Shown here piece after piece: positions 17,083 to 26,279 of a DNA stretch of 61,644 nucleotides (position 1 is its first letter; each line of letters begins with the position of its first letter). Position numbers and translations under genes: made by a program. This stretch comes from JAUWOY01 sp034431315 (GTDB taxonomy: Bacteria; Chloroflexota; Anaerolineae; VGOG01). The stretch spans positions 1 through 61,644 of the forward strand of contig DAOUDK010000099.1 in assembly GCA_034431315.1 (NCBI GenBank), in the 5' to 3' direction. The notes below the pieces were generated by a model. It was not told the DNA's origin and searched no databases. It saw only the letters and a list, made by a program, of their open reading frames with translations.

Positions 17083-18489
17083 ATGAGCCGTACATCGAGG
17101 AACCGCCCTTCTTCTCGGTCCAGGCTATTACGTGGTGTGCTCGCCGTGATCCTCATAATAGTCGGGTTACCCCTACTCTTGGCCACTATCTCCGCCGGCC
17201 GTGGCTTTTACGTCGCCGTAAGAGAGTCTGTAGCGCATTCTCAGCTTCCTTCGCTGACCAATGTGTTGCCCTCCATCTCCGGCCAAAGCCAAGAGAGACA
17301 AAGCAATATCAGCACTGTCGGGGAGCCCCTGCCCGACTGGCAGAAGAAAGAGCGGGTGAACATCCTCCTCCTGGGCATTGACCAGAGAGAGGACCAGCAT
17401 GGCCCCTGGCGCACCGACACCATGATCGTGCTGACCCTCGACCCTGAGAACAACACGGCGGGCATGCTTTCCATCCCTCGCGACTTGTGGGTGCGCATCC
17501 CTGGCTATAGTGAGAATCGTATTAACACCGCTCATTACACCGGTGACCTGAAGAAATACCCCGGTGGCGGGCCTGCCCTGGCTATGAAAACGGTGCAGGA
17601 TAACCTGGGTATCCCCATCCACTACTACGTCCGCGTCAACTTCAGTGGCTTCGTGGAGGCCGTAGACACCATAGGCGGGGTAGACATCTACGTGGAAAAA
17701 GAGATTGACGATCCCCTGTATCCTGATAGCGCTTATGGCTACGATCCCCTCAATATCCCGGCCGGCCTCCAACACATGGACGGCGAGCTTGCTCTCAAAT
17801 ACGCTCGCACCCGTCACAGCGGCAGCGACTTCGACCGGCTCCGGCGCCAGCAACAGGTCATCATGGCTGTGCGCGACAAGGTTCTGCGCTTTGATCTTTT
17901 GCCCCAGTTGCTGCTCAAATTGCCCGAACTGCTGAAGACAGTGGGCGATTCGGTGCAGACAGACCTCCTGTTCGACGAGATGCGCAACCTGGTTCAATTG
18001 GCCAGCAAGATAGACGACGGACACATCAAAGCCGCCGCTATTGATAGTTCCATGACCGAGCCTACCACCAGGTACAACGGGGCCCAGGTTCTGATCCCTA
18101 TCAGGGACGAGATTCGCGCCGTGGTGGACGAGATTTTCACCGCCCCCGCGCAGGCAGCCGAGGAAGAGACTGAGGATAAAGACAAGCTGGCCGCGGAAGG
18201 GGCGAAGATCATCGTTCACAACGGCTCCGCCGTTGGCAATGTAGCCGCCCAGACGAGCGCTCTTCTGAAAGAACATGGCCTCCAGGTAGTGGAATTCGGC
18301 AACGCCGAACGTTTCGACTACCCTACCACCATTATCGTGAACTACACCGGCAAGGACTATACCGTCCAATACCTGGCCCGGTTGCTCAATATTCCGCAGA
18401 ACAACATCCAGCCGTTTACCGGCTCGTATAGCGAGATTGACATCCGCCTCATCATCGGAGCAGACTTTCAACTGCCGACCGCGCCCTAG
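17083..18489 (+). CDS. LytR-CpsA-Psr (LCP) family cell-wall glycopolymer transferase with LytR_C domain
   Basis: A 468-residue protein with one N-terminal membrane helix (LLRGVLAVILIIVGLPLLL). The LCP catalytic domain has RTDTMIVLTL, SIPRDLWV and RINTAH, including the arginines that hold the polyprenyl-pyrophosphate donor. A C-terminal LytR_C domain (IIVHNGSAVGN onwards, about 375-460) follows. LCP enzymes attach polymers to peptidoglycan or the envelope outside the membrane. It is driven by the promoter at 17012. Confidence 0.9.
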   Translation: MSRTSRNRPSSRSRLLRGVLAVILIIVGLPLLLATISAGRGFYVAVRESVAHSQLPSLTNVLPSISGQSQERQSNISTVGEPLPDWQKKERVNILLLGIDQREDQHGPWRTDTMIVLTLDPENNTAGMLSIPRDLWVRIPGYSENRINTAHYTGDLKKYPGGGPALAMKTVQDNLGIPIHYYVRVNFSGFVEAVDTIGGVDIYVEKEIDDPLYPDSAYGYDPLNIPAGLQHMDGELALKYARTRHSGSDFDRLRRQQQVIMAVRDKVLRFDLLPQLLLKLPELLKTVGDSVQTDLLFDEMRNLVQLASKIDDGHIKAAAIDSSMTEPTTRYNGAQVLIPIRDEIRAVVDEIFTAPAQAAEEETEDKDKLAAEGAKIIVHNGSAVGNVAAQTSALLKEHGLQVVEFGNAERFDYPTTIIVNYTGKDYTVQYLARLLNIPQNNIQPFTGSYSEIDIRLIIGADFQLPTAP

Positions 18490-18505
18490 CGAGGACTTCG
18501 GCTGA

Positions 18506-18546
18506 GGCTTCGACGGTGAGCTCAGCCGAACCGCTCGGTCGAAGCC
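18506..18546. repeat. REP-like palindrome, GGCTTCGAC type
   Basis: GGCTTCGAC at 18506 pairs with GTCGAAGCC ending at 18546, with AGCTCAGCCG blocks between. It follows the LCP stop. A related CTTCGACGGAGCTCAGGAC element sits inside the S9 peptidase gene. Confidence 0.7.
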
Positions 18547-18580
18547 CTCCTGATCATCGAAAATTTTAAGGTTAGAAAAC

Positions 18581-18609
18581 TTGCAAAATATCGAGATTTA
18601 TGATATAAT
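18581..18609 (+). promoter_or_regulatory. Promoter for the c-di-GMP riboswitch transcript
   Basis: TTGCAA at 18581-18586 and TATAAT at 18604-18609 are exactly 17 bases apart. Transcription would begin about 35 bases before the aptamer. Confidence 0.75.
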
Positions 18610-18651
18610 TGTAGCAACTAAATAGTAACCAGCTAAATCAAAAGGAACGTC

Positions 18652-18744
18652 CGCCGATACTGGCTAACCTCTCGAAAGGGAGGGGCGCAAAGCTACGGGT
18701 CTAAGGCTTAAGTTTGAGCTATGACCGCCGGGTTGCCGAAGCGG
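18652..18744 (+). ncRNA. Cyclic-di-GMP-I (GEMM) riboswitch aptamer
   Basis: The order of conserved blocks fits GEMM-I: GGCTAACC, a hairpin capped by a GAAA tetraloop (CTCTCGAAAGGGAG), GGGGCGCAAAGC, TACGGGTCTAAG, a variable second arm, then CCGGGTTGCCGAAGC closing the first helix (GGC.AACC with GGTTGCC). A consensus promoter lies upstream. A separate perfect hairpin (18746-18777, 11-bp arms) and a terminator-like hairpin follow, so control by premature termination is likely. The next coding gene, an M16 peptidase, starts 464 bases downstream. Confidence 0.87.
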
Positions 18745-18784
18745 ATTCATTACTTACTATCCACGATAAGTAATGAAGAAGATG

Positions 18785-18822
18785 CCTGCGGCTTTCCGGT
18801 TGAACGGGGCGGCAGGTTTTTT
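18785..18822 (+). terminator. Riboswitch-linked intrinsic terminator
   Basis: CCTGC...GCAGG with further inner pairing (18785-18816) is followed by six T residues (18817-18822). It lies 40 bases after the aptamer, the usual place for a ligand-controlled terminator. Confidence 0.7.
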
Positions 18823-19207
18823 GTTTGAAGCAGAGATGGCGATTGATGAAGGTTTAGAGTTTCATTACTACAAGAAGGGTGGAACCTGCCTTCCAGCGAG
18901 GATGATGGTATCATAGAGTTCCTTGTGCATGATTAGTGCAGAGGTTATCGCTACCTGGTCAAGCGGCAGGCACCTGTAGGGCAGCCGTAGGGTAGCCAGA
19001 GGGCAGCCGCAAGGGAAACGTCAAGCAACGAATGGGCAGATGTGATAGAATGAGTGATGTATCAGCTCTCTACTCTTTTGACCGGGACAAAGAAGACAGG
19101 TTACACTGGAGATACCAGGACGTCGGAAGTCCACATCTGCTGGCTGAGAACAGAGCGGCGGTTGGAATATCGCTTTAGTTTGTCAAAATAGCAGGGGGAC
19201 AGACAAG
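18823..19207 (+). other. Non-coding leader between riboswitch terminator and M16 peptidase
   Basis: There is no convincing gene in these 385 bases. A 26-codon frame at 18836-18916 has no good ribosome site. Around 18974-19015 there is a repetitive AGGGCAGCCGTAGGGTAGCC block that could fold. This may be a long 5' leader of the peptidase mRNA or the remains of a lost gene. Confidence 0.4.
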
Positions 19208-20503
19208 ATGTACCAAAAAACGATCCTCGATAATGGCTTGCGTATCTTGACCTCCACCATGCCGCACACCCAGTCGGTGAGCATCGCCTTCTTCATCGGC
19301 GTGGGCTCCCGCTACGAATCGGACGAACAGAGCGGGGCGTCCCACTTCATCGAACACGTGCTCTTCAAAGGCACAGCGAAACGACCTACGGCCAGAGAAA
19401 TCGCCATCGCCATCGAACGCATCGGGGGCATCTTCAATGCCAGCACAGGCCAGGAAGAGAGCACCTACTGGGCCAGGGTCACTCAGCCTCACCTGGATGT
19501 TGCCATTGATGTGCTAGCGGACATGCTCTGTCACGCCAGGTTCGAACCAGCGGAGATTGATAAAGAGCGAGACGTGATCGCCAGAGAAATCAACCTGACC
19601 CTGGACACACCAGATGATCTGGTCCATCTCATGAACAATCAGTTGGTCTGGCCCAATCACCCCCTGGGGCGCGACGTCGCTGGCAGCAAAAAGAGCATCG
19701 CTAGCCTGGACCGGGACAAGCTGCTGGCTTACATGAAGAACCACTATCTGCCGAATAACACCGTGGTCAGCGTGGCCGGCAATGTCGAGCACGAAGCGGT
19801 AGTGAAACAAATTGCTGCCTGTCTGGGTGACTGGGCCAGGGGAGAGGTAGCCTCGTATCAGCCAGCTAAAGATGGCCAGGCTGAGCCACGGGTGCGGATT
19901 CACAACAAGAATACAAAGCAGGCCTATCTCTGTCTAAGTGTGCCGGGCCTTCCTCGTGACCACCCCGATCGTTTGAACCTGCGCCTGCTCAACACCGTGC
20001 TGGGAGGGGGCATGAGCTCCCGGCTCTTCAACGGCATCAGGGAAAAGCGAAGCTATGCCTATAGCGTTAACTCCTACATCTGTGCGCTGTATGACACTGG
20101 AGTAGCAGGGGTCTACGCTAGCGTCGCTCCAGAGCACGTTGAGGCCACCATCAAAGCTGTTTTAGAGGAATTGGACAACCTCAGGCAAGAAGAGATACCG
20201 CCCGAAGAGCTGGCCAGAGCTAAGGACTTCACTAAAGGGCAGTTGCTGCTCTTTAGTGAAGACAGCTTCAACGTAGCTCTCTGGTTCGGCTCTCAGGAGA
20301 TACTCTTTTCCGAGATCCTGACATACGGGGAAGCAATTGAAGAAATCGAGGCCATAACCACAGCCGATATTCAGAGGGTAGCGCAGACGCTTTTCTTGAA
20401 GGAGAAGCTGAACCTGGCGGTGGTAGGCCCCTTCAAAAGAGATAACGGATTCAGAGAATTGCTCGAGTCGTGGAACTATCCAAGCGGAAAACCCATGGGG
20501 TAG
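19208..20503 (+). CDS. M16 (insulinase/pitrilysin-like) zinc peptidase
   Basis: A 431-residue processing-peptidase-type protein. The inverted zinc site HFIEH is at residues 46-50. A downstream acidic helix (EIDKERDVIAREI) supplies the third ligand, and a second inactive-like M16 domain makes up the C-terminal half (GGGMSSRLFNGIREKRSYAY contact motif). The family cleaves small peptides or leader sequences. GGGGGA lies about 10 bases upstream of the ATG. Being the first gene after the c-di-GMP riboswitch, it is the best candidate target of that switch; this is inferred. Confidence 0.9.
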   Translation: MYQKTILDNGLRILTSTMPHTQSVSIAFFIGVGSRYESDEQSGASHFIEHVLFKGTAKRPTAREIAIAIERIGGIFNASTGQEESTYWARVTQPHLDVAIDVLADMLCHARFEPAEIDKERDVIAREINLTLDTPDDLVHLMNNQLVWPNHPLGRDVAGSKKSIASLDRDKLLAYMKNHYLPNNTVVSVAGNVEHEAVVKQIAACLGDWARGEVASYQPAKDGQAEPRVRIHNKNTKQAYLCLSVPGLPRDHPDRLNLRLLNTVLGGGMSSRLFNGIREKRSYAYSVNSYICALYDTGVAGVYASVAPEHVEATIKAVLEELDNLRQEEIPPEELARAKDFTKGQLLLFSEDSFNVALWFGSQEILFSEILTYGEAIEEIEAITTADIQRVAQTLFLKEKLNLAVVGPFKRDNGFRELLESWNYPSGKPMG

Positions 20504-20533
20504 TTACGACCTGGCTTGCTGGTCTACAACGGG

Positions 20534-20565
20534 ACTGGGGTGCGCCGATAACGGCGCACCCCAGT
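20534..20565. terminator. Strong hairpin between convergent genes
   Basis: ACTGGGGTGCGCCG and its exact complement form a 14-bp stem with a 4-base loop between the M16 gene (+) and the ACT-domain gene (-). There is no U-tract, so it may end transcription with help from Rho or act as a block between converging genes. Confidence 0.5.
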
Positions 20566-20659
20566 TCGCTGTGAGAGGGTATTTAAGGCGCGAGTAGCAG
20601 ACTTGCGTCCGCACTCCTGCCTCATATATTTGCCGCGCTCTCGCCCTCGGTCTTGCCCA

Positions 20660-21133
20660 TCAGGGCATGTCAAAGGTCTGTTCGATAACCCTGACAGCTT
20701 CTGAGACGCGCTTGGCATCAATCACACAAGAGACAGTCGAGATAGAAGTACTGATAGCCAGTATGTTTATGCCTACCGATGCCAGAGCGTTGAACATAGC
20801 GCCGGCGATGCCCGGACGCTCACGGAAATCGGGGCCAAAGATGGAGACTATCCCCACTTCCGGCTCGTGGATCACCTCCTTCGCCCCTAACTGAGGCCTG
20901 ATCCCCTCAAGTATGGATATAGCAGCCTCCAGGTCACCCCGGCCGACACAGAACACCACGTGATCATTGTAATTCAGGTCTATGCACTGAACGATGAACT
21001 CGACGTTGATGCCTTCGCTTCCCAGAGCGGAGAGGATCGCACCAGCCACGCCGGGACGATCCGGGATGCCCATGACCCCTACTTTGGCCAGGTTGGAGTT
21101 CCTAATGACGCCACCGATTTTTACCTTTTTCAC
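20660..21133 (-). CDS. Double ACT-domain protein, aspartate-kinase regulatory-like
   Basis: A 157-residue protein made of two ACT domains similar to the C-terminal regulatory part of aspartokinase (LAKVGVMGIPDRPGVAGAIL, then EVGIVSIFGPDFRERPGIAG). There is no kinase domain. Such free-standing ACT proteins probably bind an amino acid and regulate a partner. GTG at 21133 is chosen because AGGAGG lies 7 bases upstream; a TTG 21 bases earlier is unlikely. It follows a prenyltransferase fragment on the same strand. Confidence 0.75.
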   Translation of the reverse strand: MKKVKIGGVIRNSNLAKVGVMGIPDRPGVAGAILSALGSEGINVEFIVQCIDLNYNDHVVFCVGRGDLEAAISILEGIRPQLGAKEVIHEPEVGIVSIFGPDFRERPGIAGAMFNALASVGINILAISTSISTVSCVIDAKRVSEAVRVIEQTFDMP

Positions 21134-21150
21134 TGGATTGCCTCCTTTTG

Positions 21151-21435
21151 TCAAGATCTAATTAATACGTCCGATACCATTCCGGCAAAGAGAATGTAGC
21201 AGGTGATGGCATTAGCCCCCGCGCAGCCGGCGGTGATGGCCGCCAATGCGGCGAGAAGTAAATTCAATGAAATGCCCCGGCCCTCGGCAGCGATGACCAT
21301 GGCGCCAACGGCGGTGAAGACGAGAAGAAACACCGACAGAGGCTTCGTGAGCTCCACATAGTTCCTGGCCGCTCGGAACACTCTCCTTATCGCCCCCTGT
21401 CTGATTTTTCCCTCGAAACCACCCACGATACTCAT
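21151..21435 (-). pseudogene. Truncated UbiA/CtaB-type prenyltransferase fragment
   Basis: A 94-codon frame matching only the N-terminal part of a protoheme IX farnesyltransferase-like protein. It has YVELTKPLSVFLLVFTAVGA, a second membrane helix and CAGANAITCY, then runs off into unrelated residues before the aspartate-rich substrate motif that should follow. The full family is about 290 residues with 7-9 helices. The ribosome site is intact, but the protein cannot be a working prenyltransferase, so it is probably the remains of a deletion. Confidence 0.65.
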
Positions 21436-21491
21436 TCCTACAACCTCTCCCCAGGTTAGATTATAACACAAGCTGGCTGTAAATACAAAAA

Positions 21492-21518
21492 GACCCTCTC
21501 CCGACTTGGGAGAGGGTC
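21492..21518 (-). terminator. Intrinsic terminator of the fdhA operon
   Basis: GACCCTCTCCC-gactt-GGGAGAGGGTC is a perfect 11-bp hairpin. On the minus strand it is followed by TTTTTG. It lies 18 bases beyond the fdhA stop. Confidence 0.85.
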
Positions 21519-21535
21519 AATAGCAACGCGGTCTC

Positions 21536-24238
21536 TTACTTCACCGGCTCCACTTTCACCGCGCAGACTTTGTACTCCGGAATCTTGCCCGTGGGATCCA
21601 ACGCGGCGATGGTCAGTTTGTTGGCCGCGGCCTCGGCAAAGTGCCAGGGCATAAAGACGACGCCAGGCTCGGTCTTGCCGCTGACCAGCGCCTTGGCCTG
21701 AACCTCACCCCGCCGCGACGCCACTTTCACCACGTCCCCGTCAGCGATACCCAGCCTGGTCGCATCCTCGGTGTTGATCTCCACCAGCGCCTCCGGGTAG
21801 ATGGTGTCCAACCCCTCGGAACGACGGGACATTGAGCCGGTGTGGAAGTGATACAACACCCGGCCGGTGGTGAAAATGAACGGGTATTGCTCGTCGGGCT
21901 CCTCTGCCGGCGGCTGCCAGTCCACCCCGCTGAGGCGCCCCAACCCACGGCTGAACTTGCCCACGTGCAGGATGGGCGTGCCGGGGTGCTCGGTGTCCGG
22001 GCAGGGCCACTGCAAGCCCATCTCGCCGATGCGGTCGTACGACATTCCACCGTAGATGGGAGTCAGGCGATTGATTTCGTCCATGATCTGGCGCGGCGAG
22101 CCGTAGGTCAGCCCGTCGTATCCCAAACGCCGGGCGATCTCGCCGATGATCCACCAATCCTGCCGGGCCTCACCGGGTGCATCCACCGCCTGGTGCCCAA
22201 ACTGGACACGCCGCTCAGAGTTGGTGAAGGTGCCGTCCTTCTCGGCAAAGCAGGGGGCGGGCAACACCACGTCCGCCAGTTGGGCCGTCTCGGTGAGGAA
22301 AATATCCTGCACCACCAAAAAGTCGAGGCTCTTGAGACACTCTTCGGCATGGTTCACGTCTGGATCCGAGAGCATTGGGTTTTCGCCCATGATGTACATG
22401 GCGCGAATCTCCCCCCGCTCCGCTTTGTGGAGCATCTCCACCAGGGTAGTCCCCACCTGGTTGGAGAGAGGCACGCCCCACGCCTGCTCGAATTTCTTCC
22501 GCGCCGCCTCGTCGGCCACTTTCTGATAGCCAGGGTAGACGTTGACCAATGCGCCCATATCGCAGGCGCCCTGGACGTTGACCTGACCGCGCAACGGGTT
22601 GACGCCGCCACCGGGGACGCCCACGTTGCCCAGGAGCATCTGCAAGTTGGCGCAGGAGAGCACGTTCTGGTGGCCGGTGGTGTGCTGGGTGATGCCCATG
22701 GCGTAGAGCAGCGCCCCCGGACGATTCTCGGCCAGCAAGTGCGCCGCCTCAATGATTTCCTCCGGGGTGATACCGCATATCTCTGCCGCCCGCTCAGGCG
22801 GGTACTCTATCACCTTGGCCTTCAGTTCCTCAAAGCCCTCGGTGCGCTCCTCAACGAACTTTTTATCGTACAGTTCCTCGGCGATGAGGACGTGCATAAT
22901 GCCATTGAGCAGGGCGATGTCGCTGCCCGGCTTCTGGCGGATGTGCAACGTGGCAAAGTCGGTGATGGGAATGGAACGCGGGTCGCAGACGATGAGTTTG
23001 GCGCCGCGTCGCTTGACCGCCTGCCGGATGCGCATACCCAACACCGGATGGTTCTCCGTGATGTTGGAACCGATGATGAAGTAGACCTGCGCGTCGTCGG
23101 CGATGTCGTCGAAGGAATTGGTCATGGCACCGGAGCCATAAGCTGTGACCAGACCGGTCACGGTGACGCTGTGTCAGAGACGCGCGCAGTGGTCCACATT
23201 ATTCGTCCCCATCACCGCCCGGGCGAACTTTTGCATCACATAGTTCTCCTCGTTGGTGCACTTGGCGGATGATAGGGCGCCGAACGCATCAGGCCCGTAT
23301 TGCTCCTTGACCTCCCCGAACCTGGACGCCACGAAGTCGAGCGCCTCATCCCACTCGACCTCCTCGAACTCGGCCCCTTTCTGCCGGCGGATCAACGGCC
23401 TGGTCAGCCGGTCGGGGTGATGAACGAAATCCCAGCCGAAACGCCCTTTTACACACAGCCAACCGTGGTTGGCCGGGGCATCCCATTTGGATGTCACCTG
23501 CACGATCCGCCCATCCTTGACGTTGAGGTAGAATTGGCATCCCACCCCGCAGTAGGGGCAAATAGCCGCCACCTTCTCGAACTCCCAGGAGCGTCCCTGC
23601 CACTTGCTCTGCTGGGGCGACAAGGCCCCGGTGGGACAAACCTCCACGCACATCCCACAGAACTCGCACACACTATCCTGCATCGGGCCATCGAAGGCAG
23701 CGCCGATCTTGGTGTCGAACCCGCGCTGGATGACGCCGATAGCCTCCACCCCATTGATCTCCTCGCAGGCGCGCACACAGCGCCGGCAGAGGATACACTT
23801 GTTATAGTCGCGCTCGTAGAAGGGGTTAGACTCGTCAATAGGATACTCGTGCTGCACACCCGGAAAGCGCGTCTGCTTGATACCATACTGATAGGCCAGG
23901 TCCTGCAGTTCACAGTTCCCCGCCCGTTCACAGGTCATACAATCCAGCGGGTGGTCAGAGAGGATCAATTCCAGCACGAAGCGCCGTGCCTCCTCCACTT
24001 TCGGCGAATGGGTCCAAATCTCCATCCCCTCTGTCACCTTGAAGGTGCAGGCCGGCTGCAAAGTCCTCTGCCTTTTCACTTCCACCAGGCAAACACGACA
24101 TGCGCCAATAGGCTCCAGAGCCGGATGGTGACACAGCGTGGGGATCTTGATACCGGCCGACGCGGCTGCTTCCAAAACCGTCTGCCCGGCCTGAGCCTGG
24201 ATATTCTGATCGTTGATGGTGACGTTCACCGTATTCAT
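21536..24238 (-). CDS. fdhA: NAD-linked formate dehydrogenase catalytic subunit, selenoprotein
   Basis: A 900-residue iron-sulfur molybdo/tungstopterin enzyme that oxidises formate or reduces CO2. A NuoG-like 2Fe-2S domain (CHHP...GACRVC) opens it, then a His-Cys cluster (DHPLDCMTCERAGNC), two 4Fe-4S motifs (CILCRRCVRAC, CEFCGMCVEVCP) and the catalytic-domain cluster CPYCGVGC. The frame meets TGA at 23174-23176 exactly where Sec140 lies in the E. coli enzyme (HCARL-U-HS, then GSGAMTNS). A GGUCU-loop hairpin follows, so I read the TGA as Sec355 and join both parts. It is probably in complex with the upstream NuoF/NuoE-like subunits. Confidence 0.93.
23145..23176 (-). promoter_or_regulatory. 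SECIS element of fdhA
   Basis: On the minus strand the UGA codon is followed by 12 bases, then a perfect 6-bp stem GTGACC-GGTCT-GGTCAC. The apical GGUCU begins 18 bases after the UGA, the same loop sequence and distance as in the E. coli fdhF element bound by SelB. Confidence 0.9.
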
Positions 24239-24280
24239 CGCCCGTTTCGTCTCCTTTTTTTGATCTGGAGGGAACCTCTT

Positions 24281-24297
24281 CCGGGGGCTACCCCCGG
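24281..24297. repeat. Intercistronic hairpin between nuoF-like gene and fdhA
   Basis: CCGGGGG-cta-CCCCCGG is a perfect 7-bp stem with a 3-base loop in the 70-base gap. There is no U-tract on either strand. It may stabilise or process the mRNA rather than end it. Confidence 0.4.
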
Positions 24298-24308
24298 TAA
24301 GGTGCTTG

Positions 24309-26243
24309 TCACGAATTCCACTCGCCTACTGGGATAGGTTCTTCTGGGACCTGAACACTCTCCCCTGAGACCTTTGCCACGGCGCCGAAGCGCGATGGGC
24401 ATACATCAAGACAGTTTCCACACTTGATGCACTTGCTTTGGTCAATAACGTGGATCATTTTCTTGCCACCCGATATCGCTTGAGCAGGACAGGCTCTCAA
24501 GCAGATGCCACAACCCCGACACTTGTCAGGAAGGATGTAGAAGGAGATGAGGGCCTTACACTTTAGCGCTGGGCAGCGATTATCCACGATGTGGGCGCGG
24601 AACTCGTCCTCAAAGTAGCGCAACGCCGACATTACTGGCCCCGGGGTCAGTTGCCCAAGGGCACACAACGACCCCGTTTCCATCCCGACAGCAATCTCGC
24701 GGATGGTGTCCAGGTCCTCCAACTTGCCCTGGCCCTCGGTGATGCGGGTCAGTACCTCCAGCATGCGCTTCCCACCTATCCGGCAAGGAACGCACTTGCC
24801 GCAACTCTCGGCGGTGGCGAAAGTGAGGAAAAACTTGGCCAGTTCCACCATGCAGGTGTTCTCGTCCACGACGATCATCCCGCCAGAGCCCATCACCGCG
24901 CCGAGGTCTTTCAGTGAGTCAAAATCCACCGGAACGTTCAAGTGCTCAACAGAAAGACACCCGCCCAGCGGCCCCCCTGTCTGCACGGCCTTAAACTTCT
25001 TCCCATTGGGAATCCCACCGCCAATGTCAAAGATGATCTTGCCCAGGGTGATGCCCATCGGCACCTCCACCAGGCCGGTGTTGTTCACATTGCCGGTGAG
25101 GGCAAAGATGGCCGTGCCCGTAGAGCGCCGGGTGCCGATACTGGCGAACCAGTCGGCCCCCTTGACGATGATCTGGGGAACGTTGGCGTAGGATTTGACG
25201 TTGTTGATGTTGGTCGGCTTATCCCACAGCCCGCGCACAGCCGGGAAGGGCGGGCGGGGACGTGGCTCACCGCGTCGCCCCTCGATAGAGGCGAGTAGCG
25301 CCGTCTCCTCGCCACACACAAAAGCGCCAGCCCCCTCCTTTATGCGCAAGTGAAAGGAGAAGTCGCTACCGAGAATGTGGTCGCCCAACAGCCCGTATTC
25401 TTCGGCCTGGGCGATGGCGACCTTGAGACGCCTGATGGCCAGGGGGTATTCGGCTCGGCAGTAGATGTACCCCTCCTTCGCACCGATAGCGCGGCCGCAG
25501 ATCACCATCCCCTCCAACACACTATGGGGATCACCCTCGATGACAGAGCGATCCATGAACGCGCCAGGATCACCCTCGTCGGCGTTACAGACCACGTACT
25601 TGACGTCGCCACGGGCGCGGGCGGTGAACTCCCACTTCATGCCGGTGAGGAAACCTGCTCCTCCCCGCCCCCGGAGGCCCGATCGTTTCACCTCATCAAT
25701 GACCTCATCAGTCGTCATCTCGGTGAGAGACTTGGCCAGGGCGGCGTAGCCGTCGCGTGCAATGTACTCCCCGATGATCTCCGGGTCAATGAAGCCGCAG
25801 TTGTGCAGGACAAGACGCCGTTGCGAACCGAAAAAGGGTATCTCTCCCCAGGCCGGAATGCCTTCATACGAGTTTTCACCAATCACTGCCAAGGCCAGAT
25901 CGGGACGGGGATCGTCTCTTATTACGTAATCGTTGACCAGTTCCAGGGCTGTTTGGGGTGTGACATTCTTGTAACTAATGCGCGGACGGTCCGGCTTGAC
26001 GATGTCCACCAGCGGTTCACTGCTGCACATGCCGATGCATCCCACGGCAGTTACATCCGCCTCTACGTCGCGCCTGGCCAGTTCGTCGAGAATGGCTTGT
26101 AGCACTTCACCGGCCCCGGCGGCGATACCGCAGGTCCCCATACCGACGATGATTCTGGTGGTCACCTCATCGTGGCTCTCGATGGCTCTGCGTGCTTCCT
26201 CCCGGAAGCATCTCAAGTCTTCTATGGTCTCTAGTTTTGGCAT
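24309..26243 (-). CDS. NuoF/HylB-type NADH-binding flavoprotein of the formate dehydrogenase complex
   Basis: A 644-residue protein. It has an N-terminal thioredoxin-like 2Fe-2S domain (GMGTCGIAAGAGE, then CIGMCSSEP). The NuoF core binds NADH and FMN (GLRGRGGAGFLTG, GAFVCGEETAL) and its 4Fe-4S site is ESCGKCVPCRIG. Two extra C-terminal 4Fe-4S motifs are CRGCGICLRACP and CIKCGNCLDVCP. It carries electrons between NAD and the formate-oxidising subunit; in related complexes this flavin can also bifurcate to ferredoxin. ATG at 26243 is preferred over a TTG two codons earlier because of a GAGAG 9 bases upstream. Confidence 0.9.
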   Translation of the reverse strand: MPKLETIEDLRCFREEARRAIESHDEVTTRIIVGMGTCGIAAGAGEVLQAILDELARRDVEADVTAVGCIGMCSSEPLVDIVKPDRPRISYKNVTPQTALELVNDYVIRDDPRPDLALAVIGENSYEGIPAWGEIPFFGSQRRLVLHNCGFIDPEIIGEYIARDGYAALAKSLTEMTTDEVIDEVKRSGLRGRGGAGFLTGMKWEFTARARGDVKYVVCNADEGDPGAFMDRSVIEGDPHSVLEGMVICGRAIGAKEGYIYCRAEYPLAIRRLKVAIAQAEEYGLLGDHILGSDFSFHLRIKEGAGAFVCGEETALLASIEGRRGEPRPRPPFPAVRGLWDKPTNINNVKSYANVPQIIVKGADWFASIGTRRSTGTAIFALTGNVNNTGLVEVPMGITLGKIIFDIGGGIPNGKKFKAVQTGGPLGGCLSVEHLNVPVDFDSLKDLGAVMGSGGMIVVDENTCMVELAKFFLTFATAESCGKCVPCRIGGKRMLEVLTRITEGQGKLEDLDTIREIAVGMETGSLCALGQLTPGPVMSALRYFEDEFRAHIVDNRCPALKCKALISFYILPDKCRGCGICLRACPAQAISGGKKMIHVIDQSKCIKCGNCLDVCPSRFGAVAKVSGESVQVPEEPIPVGEWNS

Positions 26244-26279
26244 CTGCAATAACTCTCTTCCGATGAGGATTAGATGACA

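Noticed and set aside
18916..19160. Group II intron remnant in the leader before the M16 gene
   Set aside because: A GTGC-like start and some loosely similar blocks were noticed, but no domain V or reverse-transcriptase sequence supports it.
23161..23176. Two separate genes or a nonsense mutation in fdhA
   Set aside because: The TGA is at the known Sec position and is followed by a GGUCU-loop hairpin with the standard spacing.
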